Source of the DNA: GAS188 sp044445965 | GTDB taxonomy: Bacteria; Pseudomonadota; Alphaproteobacteria; Rhizobiales; Beijerinckiaceae | Assembly: GCA_044445965.1 (NCBI GenBank) | Contig: JBIOEJ010000009.1 | Span: forward strand, 1 to 64,000 | Length of the DNA stretch: 64,000 nt | Direction: 5' to 3' | Shown: in pieces, positions 18,201 through 25,694 of the stretch | Position numbering within the stretch: the first letter of the stretch is position 1 | Layout of the letters: each line of letters begins with the position of its first letter | The notes under the pieces: generated by a model | What the model saw: only the letters and a program-made list of their open reading frames with translations | Databases searched by the model: none | What the model was told of the DNA's origin: nothing | Program-made: the position numbers and the translations under genes

Positions 18201-19274
18201 ATGCTGATGGTGAAGCCTTCCGAGGATGAACGCGGCGCCGGCCAGATGCACGAGACCGATGTGGTGATCATCGGCGCCGGTCCCTGCGGCTTGTTCGCCG
18301 TGTTCGAGCTCGGTCTTCTCGACATCAAGGCCCATGTCGTCGATATCTTGGACAAGGTCGGCGGCCAATGCGCCGAGCTTTATCCCGAGAAGCCGATCTA
18401 CGACATTCCGGGGCTGCCGATCGTGACCGGTCAGGGGCTCACCGAGAATCTGATGAAGCAGATCGCGCCTTTCGGCGCCGGGTTCCATCTCTCCGAAATG
18501 GTCGAGAGCCTCGAGACGCTCGGCACGCCGCAGGCGCCGCGCTTCAAGCTCACCACGGATCTCGGCACGACCTTCCTGTGCAAGAGCATCGTGGTGGCGG
18601 CCGGCGGCGGCTCGTTCCAGCCCAAGCGCCCGCCCATTCCGGGGATCGAGGCCTATGAAGGCGAAAGCGTCTTCTACGCCGTGCGCCGGATGGAGGATTT
18701 CCGCGGCCGCAAGGTGCTGATCGTGGGCGGGGGCGATTCGGCGCTCGACTGGACGCTGAACCTCAATCCGGTCGCCGAACGCATCACGCTCCTGCATCGC
18801 CGCGACGCCTTCCGCGCCGCGCCTCATTCGGTCGAGCAGATGCGCGAGCATGTGGCGGCCGGCCGCATGGATCTCCATCTCGGCCAGGTGGTCGCGCTGA
18901 AGGGCGAGGCTCCCAAGCTCGAAGCCGCGGTGATCCGCCGCGACGACAACTCGACCTTCGAGGTCGCCTGCGACGCCATGCTGCCCTTCTTCGGCTTGAC
19001 CATGAAGCTCGGTCCGATCGCCAATTGGGGCCTCAATCTCGACGAGAACCTGTTGCCGGTCGACACCGCCAAATTCGAGACCTCGACGCCCGGCATCTTC
19101 GCGATCGGCGACATCAACACCTATCCGGGCAAACTGAAGCTGATCCTGTGCGGCTTCCACGAGGCGGCGCTCGCTGCCCAGAAGGTGCATCGCTACGTGT
19201 ACCCGGACAAGAAGCTCCTGTTCCAATACACGACCTCCTCTTCCAGCCTGCAAAAGAAGCTCAAGGTCGCGTGA
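18201..19274 (+). CDS. Ferredoxin-NADP+ reductase, thioredoxin-reductase-like
   Basis: This is a 357-residue FAD/NADPH flavoprotein of the thioredoxin-reductase-like ferredoxin-NADP reductase group (as in Rhodopseudomonas/Bradyrhizobium). FAD site: VVIIGAGPCGLFAVFELG; then VGGQCAELYPEKPIYDIPG; NADPH site: VLIVGGGDSALDWTLNLNP; and the late FAD motif GIFAIGDINTYPGKLKLILC. The thioredoxin-reductase CxxC active-site pair is absent, which separates it from TrxB. It passes electrons between NADPH and ferredoxin or flavodoxin. GGAG precedes the ATG. It could feed the ferredoxin-dependent reductase encoded at 23235-24710. Confidence 0.88.
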   Translation: MLMVKPSEDERGAGQMHETDVVIIGAGPCGLFAVFELGLLDIKAHVVDILDKVGGQCAELYPEKPIYDIPGLPIVTGQGLTENLMKQIAPFGAGFHLSEMVESLETLGTPQAPRFKLTTDLGTTFLCKSIVVAAGGGSFQPKRPPIPGIEAYEGESVFYAVRRMEDFRGRKVLIVGGGDSALDWTLNLNPVAERITLLHRRDAFRAAPHSVEQMREHVAAGRMDLHLGQVVALKGEAPKLEAAVIRRDDNSTFEVACDAMLPFFGLTMKLGPIANWGLNLDENLLPVDTAKFETSTPGIFAIGDINTYPGKLKLILCGFHEAALAAQKVHRYVYPDKKLLFQYTTSSSSLQKKLKVA

Positions 19275-19353
19275 CATGCGACGCGCTGGGCGCGCCTTTC
19301 TGTCCAGCTTGCGAGACCCTTGCAAAACTCGCGTTCGCCGTCTCACCGCTTTT

Positions 19354-19427
19354 CCGCTCATCCCCGCGAAAGCGGGGATCCAGAGTCTCCATCTGTTCCG
19401 GGTTCCCGCTTTCGCGGGAATGAGCGG
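19354..19427. repeat. Dispersed twin-hairpin element, family A copy 1
   Basis: The ends (19354-19376 and 19405-19427) are inverted repeats of 23 bases with 22 matches. Each arm is itself a hairpin (CCCCGC-GAAA-GCGGGG). It lies 80 bases after the flavoprotein stop. A second copy at 35227-35303 has the same outer arms. It could act as a transcript end or RNA-stabilising structure, and resembles REP/BIME elements. Confidence 0.8.
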
Positions 19428-19494
19428 AGGTGGAGCTGTCGAAGCGCGTCCGCATTCGCTGTCGCGCCCGGCCGAGCACGGATAGGGGGACGGG

Positions 19495-20403
19495 ATGCCG
19501 ACCTATCTTCGCCCGAGCAGGTTGAAGGACGCCTTGGCCGCCCTCGCTGAAGGGGCGCGCGCCGCGAAGGGCCATTCCGGCCATGCGCTCACCGTCATCG
19601 CCGGCGGCACCGACATCTATCCGGCGCGTGCCGCCAAGCAGGCCTGGCTCGAGAGCTTTCCGCGCGATTTCCTCGACATCACCCGTATCGCCGAGCTGAA
19701 GGGCATCCGCCGGGACGGGCGGGCGCTGGTCATCGGCGCGGCGACCAGCTGGACCGAGATCGTCGCGGCGCCGCTGCCGCCCGCCTTCGATGCGCTGAAG
19801 CAGGCGGCCCAGCAAATCGGGGGGCGCCAGATCCAGAATCGCGGCACGCTCGGCGGCAATATCGTCAATGCTTCGCCGGCCGCCGACGGCGTGCCGCCTT
19901 TGCTCTCGCTCGACGCCACGGTCGAGATCGTCTCGGCGCGCGGCGAACGCAGCGTGCCGCTCTCGACCTTCATCCGCGGCAACCGCAAGACCGAGCTCGC
20001 GCCGGGCGAGCTCGTGGTCGCCATTCGCGTCCCGGCCCATGGGGCCTCCGCCCGCTCCCTATTCCTCAAGCTCGGGGCGCGCTCGCATCTCGTCATCTCG
20101 ATCGCCTCGGCGGCGCTGCTCGTCGATCGGGGCGCGGACGGCGCGATCGCCGACATCCGCATCAGCGTCGGATGCTGCTCGGCCGTGCCGATGCGGCTCG
20201 CGGCGCTCGAAGCCGAGCTGCGCGGCGAGCCCCTCGGGCTCGCGCTCGTCGATCGCGTCACGCCGTCGGTCCTCGCGGCCCTGACGCCGATCGACGATAT
20301 CCGCGCCGGCGCCGCCTACCGTCGCGACGCGGCGCGCATCCTGGTCAGGCGCGCCCTTTCGCAAATCGTCATCGACGCCGCCGAAGCGCAGGCGGCCGCA
20401 TGA
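19495..20403 (+). CDS. Molybdenum hydroxylase FAD subunit (CoxM/NdhF type)
   Basis: This is the 302-residue FAD subunit of a xanthine-dehydrogenase-family enzyme. The PCMH-type FAD domain fills residues 1-175 (IAGGTDIYPARAAKQ, and the conserved GGRQIQNRGTLGGNIVNASP), followed by the C-terminal CO-dehydrogenase flavoprotein domain (RSLFLKLGARSHLVISIASA). It moves electrons from the Fe-S clusters to an acceptor. It overlaps the next gene by 4 bases (ATGA), so the two are translated together. The partner subunit contains the Fe-S and Mo centres. The pair may hydroxylate a nitrogen heterocycle, with nicotinate favoured by the gene next door. Confidence 0.9.
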   Translation: MPTYLRPSRLKDALAALAEGARAAKGHSGHALTVIAGGTDIYPARAAKQAWLESFPRDFLDITRIAELKGIRRDGRALVIGAATSWTEIVAAPLPPAFDALKQAAQQIGGRQIQNRGTLGGNIVNASPAADGVPPLLSLDATVEIVSARGERSVPLSTFIRGNRKTELAPGELVVAIRVPAHGASARSLFLKLGARSHLVISIASAALLVDRGADGAIADIRISVGCCSAVPMRLAALEAELRGEPLGLALVDRVTPSVLAALTPIDDIRAGAAYRRDAARILVRRALSQIVIDAAEAQAAA

Positions 20404-23231
20404 GCGTCGCCGAATTCATGGGGATGGTTGCCCTCACCGTCAACGGCAAGGCCGTCGAGGTGCCGGCGCGCGCCGAGATGCGGCTGTCGCGCCTGCTGCG
20501 CGAGGAGCTTCATCTCACCGGCACCAAGGTCGGTTGCGACGCCGGCGATTGCGGCGCCTGCACCGTGCTCATCGACGGCGAGCAGGCTTGCGCATGTCTG
20601 GTGCCGGCGGCGCAGCTCGAGGGCAGGCGCGTCATGACCGTCGAGGGACTGGCCGATGATCCGCTCGGACGTGCGTTGCAACGCTCCTTCCATCAGCATG
20701 GCGCCGCGCAATGCGGCATCTGCACGCCGGGCATGCTGATGGCATCCCTCGATCTGCTGCGGCGCGGCGAGCCGGTCGATGCGGCGATGATCGAGGCCGC
20801 GCTCGGCGGCGTGTTGTGCCGCTGCACCGGCTATCTCAAAATTGCGGAGGCCGTGCTCGGTGCCGGTGCGTTCCTCGACGAGGAAGAGGCGATGGCGGAG
20901 GTCGCGGCCTCCGATCAGGGAGAGGCAAGCTTCGCGGAAACCCGGTCCGAAGCGCTCCTGAACAGGAGCGGCGCGGTGGTCGGGACGAGATTGCCGCGCC
21001 TCGACGGCCTCCCCAAGCTCGATGGCAGCGAGGCCTATGGCGCCGATGCCGCCCCGCAAGAGGCGCTCTGGCTGCGCGCCATCCGCTCGCCGCATGCGCG
21101 CGCCCGCTTCACCATCGGCGATCTCGGCGCCTTCGTCTCCAATCAGGCGGGCATCTTCCGGGTGCTGACGGCGGCCGATGTGCCCGGCGAGAACGGCTTC
21201 GGCATCTTCCCCGATCTCAAGGACCAGCCGGTCTTCGCCGAGAGCGAGACCCGCTATCGCGGCGAGGCGGTCGCAGCGATCATCGGCGAGCGCAGCGGCA
21301 TCGACGAATTCGACATCCGCCGCTTCCCCATCCGGTGGGAGAAGCTCGAGCCGCTCGCCGGGCTCGACGCCGCCCTGTCGCCGAACGCCCATGCCTCGCA
21401 CGCCTCGCACCCCGACAATGTCCTGGTGCATGGCTGGGTGGAAAAGGGAGACGCCGAGACGGGTTTCGCCGCGGCCGCTCATGTCGCCGAGGGGCTGTTC
21501 GAGACGAGCTTCGTCGAGCACGCCTATATCGAGCCCGAGGCCGGCTTTGCGCGCCGGGTCGGCGACCGTATCGAGATCTTCGCCTCGACCCAGTCTCCTT
21601 ATATGGATCGCGACGAGGTCGCCCGCGTGCTCGGCATCGAGCCCGGCGATGTGCGGATCATCCCGTCGGCTTGCGGCGGGGGCTTCGGGGGCAAGCTCGA
21701 TCAGTCGGTGCAGCCGATGCTCGCCGTCGCGGCCTGGCGGACGGGCGTGCCGGTGCGCTGCGTCTACACGCGCCCCGAATCGATGGCCGCGACCACCAAG
21801 CGCCATCCCGCCGTCATCTCGGCGCGCGCCGCCTGCGATGCCGAAGGCCGCATCACCGCCTATGCGAGCGAAGCGGATTTCGACACGGGCGCCTACGCCT
21901 CCTGGGGACCGACGGTCGCCGGCCGCGTGCCGGTGCATGCGGCCGGCCCCTATCGCGTGCCGAACGTTCTGAACCGGGCGCGGGCGGTCTACACCAACAA
22001 CCCGGTGGCCGGCGCCTTTCGCGGTTTCGGCGTGCCGCAGGCCGCGCTCGCCCATGAGGGGCTCTATGACGAGCTTGCCGCGAGCTGCGGGCTCGATCGC
22101 CTCGAATTCCGCCTGCTCAATGCCTTGCGCGTCGCCGATGAGACGGCGACCGGCCAGGTGCTGCTGGCGAGCGCCGGGCTCGCCGAATGCCTCGAAGCCT
22201 TGCGGCCGCACTGGACCGGCATGCTGGCGCAGGCGCAGGCGCTCAACGCGGATGCCGGCATCCTGCGCCGCGGCGTCGGCATCGCCTGCATGTGGTACGG
22301 CATCGGCAATACGGCGCTGTCGAACCCTTCGCGCATGCGCCTCGGCTTGACCCGCGAGGGACGCCTCCTGTTCTTCAACGGCGCGGTCGATATCGGCCAG
22401 GGCTCGACCACGGTGCTGACCCAGATTGCCGCCGAGGCGCTGGGGCTGCCGGTCGCGGCCTTCACCCTCGTCGCCGGCGATACCGACAAGACCTTCGATG
22501 CCGGCAAATCCTCGGCCTCGCGCCAGACCTTCGTCTCCGGCAAGGCCGCCGAGAACGCAGCTCTCGCGCTACGCGCCGAAATCCTGCGTCACACCAATGC
22601 CGGTCCCAATGCGCGGCTCGCGCTCGACGGGGCGCGCCTCACGGTGACGGTCGGAGGCGAGGCTGTGGCGATCGACCTCGCCGCTTGGCCGAGCGACGCT
22701 GAAGGCATCGTCTTCGAGGGGGTGGGAGATTTCGACCCGCCGACCAAGCCCCTCGACGTCAAGGGGCAGGGCGCGCCCTACGCGACTTACGGCTTCGCCG
22801 CGCAGATCGTGGCGCTCGATGTCGATATGGGGCTCGGCACCGTGCGGCTCGATCGTTTCGTGGCGGCCCATGACGTCGGACGCGCGGTCAATCCAGCCTT
22901 GGTCGAAGGCCAGATTCATGGCGGCATCGCCCAGGGCATCGGGCTCGCCTTGATGGAGGAATATGTTCCGGGCCGCACGGAGAATCTGCACGATTACCTG
23001 ATCCCGACCTTCGGCGACGTCCCCAGGATCGACATCATCCTGATCGAGGCCCCCGAGCCGCTCGGCCCTTATGGCGCCAAGGGCGTCGGCGAGCCGGCGC
23101 TGGTGCCGGCGGCGCCCGCCATCCTGAGCGCGATCCGTCATGCGACCGGCGTCTCCATCCGCCGGGTTCCGGCCCTTCCGCATCGCATCCGCGCCTCTCT
23201 GCAGGCCGCCGGCGTGGCGGCGGAGACCTGA
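20400..23231 (+). CDS. Molybdenum hydroxylase, fused 2Fe-2S and Mo subunits
   Basis: This is a 943-residue fusion. Residues 9-160 are the 2Fe-2S subunit: plant-type cluster Cys (GCDAGDCGACTVLIDGE with a fourth Cys at QACAC) and the all-helical second cluster (QCGICTPGM and LCRCTGYLKIAEA). After a short linker, about residues 195-930 are the Mo-cofactor domain: KLDGSEAYGAD, the Mo-site region ACGGGFGGKLDQSVQPML, AGAFRGFGVPQA, DIGQGSTTVLTQIA and, near the end, GAKGVGEPALVPAAPAI with the catalytic Glu. Substrate is not readable. Fusion of the Fe-S and Mo parts with a separate FAD subunit differs from the common three-gene form. Its cofactor may be sulfurated with help from the XdhC-type genes at 62.7 and 63.6 kb. 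Confidence 0.9.
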   Translation: MSVAEFMGMVALTVNGKAVEVPARAEMRLSRLLREELHLTGTKVGCDAGDCGACTVLIDGEQACACLVPAAQLEGRRVMTVEGLADDPLGRALQRSFHQHGAAQCGICTPGMLMASLDLLRRGEPVDAAMIEAALGGVLCRCTGYLKIAEAVLGAGAFLDEEEAMAEVAASDQGEASFAETRSEALLNRSGAVVGTRLPRLDGLPKLDGSEAYGADAAPQEALWLRAIRSPHARARFTIGDLGAFVSNQAGIFRVLTAADVPGENGFGIFPDLKDQPVFAESETRYRGEAVAAIIGERSGIDEFDIRRFPIRWEKLEPLAGLDAALSPNAHASHASHPDNVLVHGWVEKGDAETGFAAAAHVAEGLFETSFVEHAYIEPEAGFARRVGDRIEIFASTQSPYMDRDEVARVLGIEPGDVRIIPSACGGGFGGKLDQSVQPMLAVAAWRTGVPVRCVYTRPESMAATTKRHPAVISARAACDAEGRITAYASEADFDTGAYASWGPTVAGRVPVHAAGPYRVPNVLNRARAVYTNNPVAGAFRGFGVPQAALAHEGLYDELAASCGLDRLEFRLLNALRVADETATGQVLLASAGLAECLEALRPHWTGMLAQAQALNADAGILRRGVGIACMWYGIGNTALSNPSRMRLGLTREGRLLFFNGAVDIGQGSTTVLTQIAAEALGLPVAAFTLVAGDTDKTFDAGKSSASRQTFVSGKAAENAALALRAEILRHTNAGPNARLALDGARLTVTVGGEAVAIDLAAWPSDAEGIVFEGVGDFDPPTKPLDVKGQGAPYATYGFAAQIVALDVDMGLGTVRLDRFVAAHDVGRAVNPALVEGQIHGGIAQGIGLALMEEYVPGRTENLHDYLIPTFGDVPRIDIILIEAPEPLGPYGAKGVGEPALVPAAPAILSAIRHATGVSIRRVPALPHRIRASLQAAGVAAET

Positions 23232-23234
23232 TCC

Positions 23235-24710
23235 ATGCCGGCGTCCGGGCACAAGCGCGACCAGACCGAGAAGTTCGGCGCCCGCGAGGAGGGCGAAGAG
23301 GGCATCGTGCGCTGCCATGCCTGCCCGGTGATCTGCCGCATCAGGCCGGGGAGGGCCGGGGCCTGCTCGCGCTACGCCAATGAGGGCGGCGCGCTGGTGC
23401 GCACCGATCCGATCGTGCTGACGCGCCGCGTCGCGGCGGAGGGCGGTGCGGTGCGGCCTTTCCTCGACGGCGCCGCCGATTGGGACGGTGCGCTGCTGCC
23501 GGCCAGCGAGGCCTTCGTCACCGGCATCGGCGCCGGCACCACCTATCCGGACTATAAGCCCGCGCCCTTCATCGTCGCCGGCGAATATGAGGGCGTCGAC
23601 ACCGTCACGGTCGTGACCGAGGGCATCTTCTCCTATTGCGGCGTCAAGGCGAAGATCGACACGGACCGCCATCTCGGCGAGGAAGCGGCTGCCGTGCGCG
23701 TCGGAGGCGAAGCGATCGGCCATGTCACCACCGCCGAATACGGCTCGCAGATGCTCTCGCTCGGCGGGGTGCGCCATCTCACCGGCGGCTCGAAGGCCGA
23801 GGGCAACGCCACCTGCGAGGCGCTGCTGCGATTATGCAATCGCCAAGCCGTCGAGATGACGGTCGACGGTGGCGCCGGCATCGTGCTGCGCGCCGGCGAG
23901 GCCCCGATCGTCGACGGCGTGCCGGAAGAGCGCATGCGGGTCGGCTGCGGCTCGGCGACCATCGGCATCTTCGCGCGCCAATGGCACGGCCATGTGGACG
24001 AGGTGGTCGTGGTCGACGACCACATCACCGGGGTGCTGTCGGAGCATCAGGCCGGCAAGACCCTCGGCATGCGTCCGAGCGGCATACGCTTGCGGGGGCG
24101 CAAATCGACGCCCGGACGCATCTTCCAAGTGGCGGATCCGGGCGCCGGCTGGGGCGGCACGACGATCACCGATCCGCTGGCGCTGATCCAATCGATCGAC
24201 CGTAAGCTCGCCTGGCCGGGGCTTCGCCTCCTGTTCACCTCGACCACCGGCGAGGACGCCCTGTATTGCGTGCTCGACGATGAGCTGCGCCCGGTCGAGG
24301 CCGCCATGCCGCAGGCCGTCGCCAAGGTGGTGGCGCGCATCGGGGAGAATTGCGAGCCGGCGCTCGCGAGCGTGCTGTTCATGGCGGGTGCCGGCGGATC
24401 GCTGCGCGCCGGCGTGACCGAGAACCCGGTGCTGCTCACGCGCTCGATCCATGACCTCGGCGTGCGCGTGACCATGGGCGGAGCGCCGGTCTATCTGTGG
24501 CCCGGCGGAGGCATCACCGTCATGGTCGACGTGACCCTTCTGCCGCGCAACGCCTTCGGCTCGGTGCCGACGCCGGCCCTCGTCGCGCCGATCGAGTTCA
24601 CCATGCCGCGCGAGACCTATCGGATACTCGGTGGCCATATGGACGAGGTGACGCCGCTCGAAGAGGTCGTCGCGAGGGCGAGCGCAGCGAGGGCTCCGGG
24701 CGAGGGGTGA
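23235..24710 (+). CDS. 6-hydroxynicotinate reductase homologue
   Basis: This is a 491-residue protein matching proteins named 6-hydroxynicotinate reductase in Clostridia and Azorhizobium. These reduce 6-hydroxynicotinate to 1,4,5,6-tetrahydro-6-oxonicotinate with reduced ferredoxin. An N-terminal Cys set CHACPVICRIRPGRAGAC (Cys spacing 3, 4 and 10) can bind a 4Fe-4S cluster. The body has repeated Gly-rich segments (YGSQMLSLGGVRHLTGGSKA; GAGWGGTTITDPLA) and no classic Rossmann motif. It starts 3 bases after the hydroxylase. The family also includes proteins of unknown substrate, so the name is supported by the paired hydroxylase, not proven. Confidence 0.78.
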   Translation: MPASGHKRDQTEKFGAREEGEEGIVRCHACPVICRIRPGRAGACSRYANEGGALVRTDPIVLTRRVAAEGGAVRPFLDGAADWDGALLPASEAFVTGIGAGTTYPDYKPAPFIVAGEYEGVDTVTVVTEGIFSYCGVKAKIDTDRHLGEEAAAVRVGGEAIGHVTTAEYGSQMLSLGGVRHLTGGSKAEGNATCEALLRLCNRQAVEMTVDGGAGIVLRAGEAPIVDGVPEERMRVGCGSATIGIFARQWHGHVDEVVVVDDHITGVLSEHQAGKTLGMRPSGIRLRGRKSTPGRIFQVADPGAGWGGTTITDPLALIQSIDRKLAWPGLRLLFTSTTGEDALYCVLDDELRPVEAAMPQAVAKVVARIGENCEPALASVLFMAGAGGSLRAGVTENPVLLTRSIHDLGVRVTMGGAPVYLWPGGGITVMVDVTLLPRNAFGSVPTPALVAPIEFTMPRETYRILGGHMDEVTPLEEVVARASAARAPGEG

Positions 24711-24711
24711 A

Positions 24712-24773
24712 GGATGCGCTTCGCGCATCCGTCTTGCCGTTCGACGCTCGACGCGAAGCGTCGAGCTTTGGCC
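24712..24773. repeat. Dispersed twin-hairpin element, family C copy 1
   Basis: Two adjacent perfect hairpins: GGATGCGC-TTC-GCGCATCC (24712-24730) and GCTCGACGC-GAA-GCGTCGAGC (24746-24766), followed by TTTGGCC. The same layout recurs at 46236-46298, and part of it in opposite direction near 27779-27803. It starts 2 bases after the reductase stop and may serve as its transcript end. Confidence 0.8.
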
Positions 24774-24882
24774 AAGCTGAAGAACTCCTCACCCGATCCT
24801 TCGCCTACAGCTCGGATCGACCGTTCCCGCAAGCGGAGAGGTGGAGACCGGCGCCTCTCGCGAGCAGGAAAAGGAAGGCCCC

Positions 24883-25485
24883 TCACATCCGCCGCAGCAG
24901 CCGCGCATCCGCCTCGCGGTCGGGCTTCCGGCTGGCGGCCGCCGCGTGGATCATGTCGAGCACATCCTCGATGCGTTCCGCGACCAGATATCTCACTTCG
25001 AGGCCCGGCCGCACGAAGCCATTCTCGCGCATATGCGCGAGAAGAGAAAGCAGCGGCCGCCAGAAGCCGTTGATGTTGGCGATCAGGATCGGCTTCTCGT
25101 GGCGCCCGAGCTGCGCCCAGGTCAGCTGCTCGACGAGCTCCTCCAAGGTGCCGATGCCGCCGGGAAGGGCGATGAAGGCATCGGCCTTCTCGAACATCAG
25201 CCGCTTGCGTTCATGCATGTCGGCGACGACATGCAGCTCCTGCGCGTCGGGCAGCATCACCTCGCGGGCCTTCAGGAATTCCGGAATGATGCCGGTGACC
25301 ATGCCCCCGGCATCGAGCACCGAGCGCGCCACCTCGCCCATGAGCCCGATCCGTCCCCCGCCATAGACGAGGCGGATTTGGGCCTGCGCCAGCATCTGGC
25401 CGAGCCTGCGCGCCGTGGCGACGAAAGCCGGATCCACGCCTTGCCCGGAGCCGCAATAGACGCAGATGGAGTGAATCGCATGCAT
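24883..25485 (-). CDS. LOG-family nucleotide phosphoribohydrolase
   Basis: This is a 200-residue protein of the TIGR00730/LOG (lysine decarboxylase-like) family. The signature PGGIGTLEELVEQLTW, YGGGRIGLMG and the ERKRLMFEKADAF segment are intact. Family enzymes release free cytokinin base from its riboside 5'-monophosphate or act on related nucleotides; many bacterial homologues are of unknown role. Soluble, no leader. It is in the opposite direction to its neighbours; the ABC exporter begins 210 bases away. Confidence 0.88.
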   Translation of the reverse strand: MHAIHSICVYCGSGQGVDPAFVATARRLGQMLAQAQIRLVYGGGRIGLMGEVARSVLDAGGMVTGIIPEFLKAREVMLPDAQELHVVADMHERKRLMFEKADAFIALPGGIGTLEELVEQLTWAQLGRHEKPILIANINGFWRPLLSLLAHMRENGFVRPGLEVRYLVAERIEDVLDMIHAAAASRKPDREADARLLRRM

Positions 25486-25694
25486 TCCGAAAGATCAGTC
25501 ATGAAAGCTTCGGCGCGTCAACGCCGAAGACCTTCCCGAGAAGCAAATTCGGGGCTGGAAGCGCGCCTGTTTCCTTCTCCAAAGGGGTATCCATCCAGGC
25601 GAAAGATGCTGTAGGCGGATTGTGCGCCGCCGCCGGCGAACCCTTATATGTAGGCGTCATCGGGCTTTTGGCCCGCCACGAACGAAAGTCCAAG

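Noticed and set aside
18114..19361. Long open frame on the minus strand opposite the flavoprotein gene
   Set aside because: It is an antisense shadow caused by high GC; no family motif, and the plus-strand protein is unmistakable.
20316..22211. 631-codon minus-strand frame opposite the molybdenum hydroxylase
   Set aside because: Composition is Arg/Gly/Ala-rich without a fold signature; the plus strand carries the Fe-S and Mo motifs.
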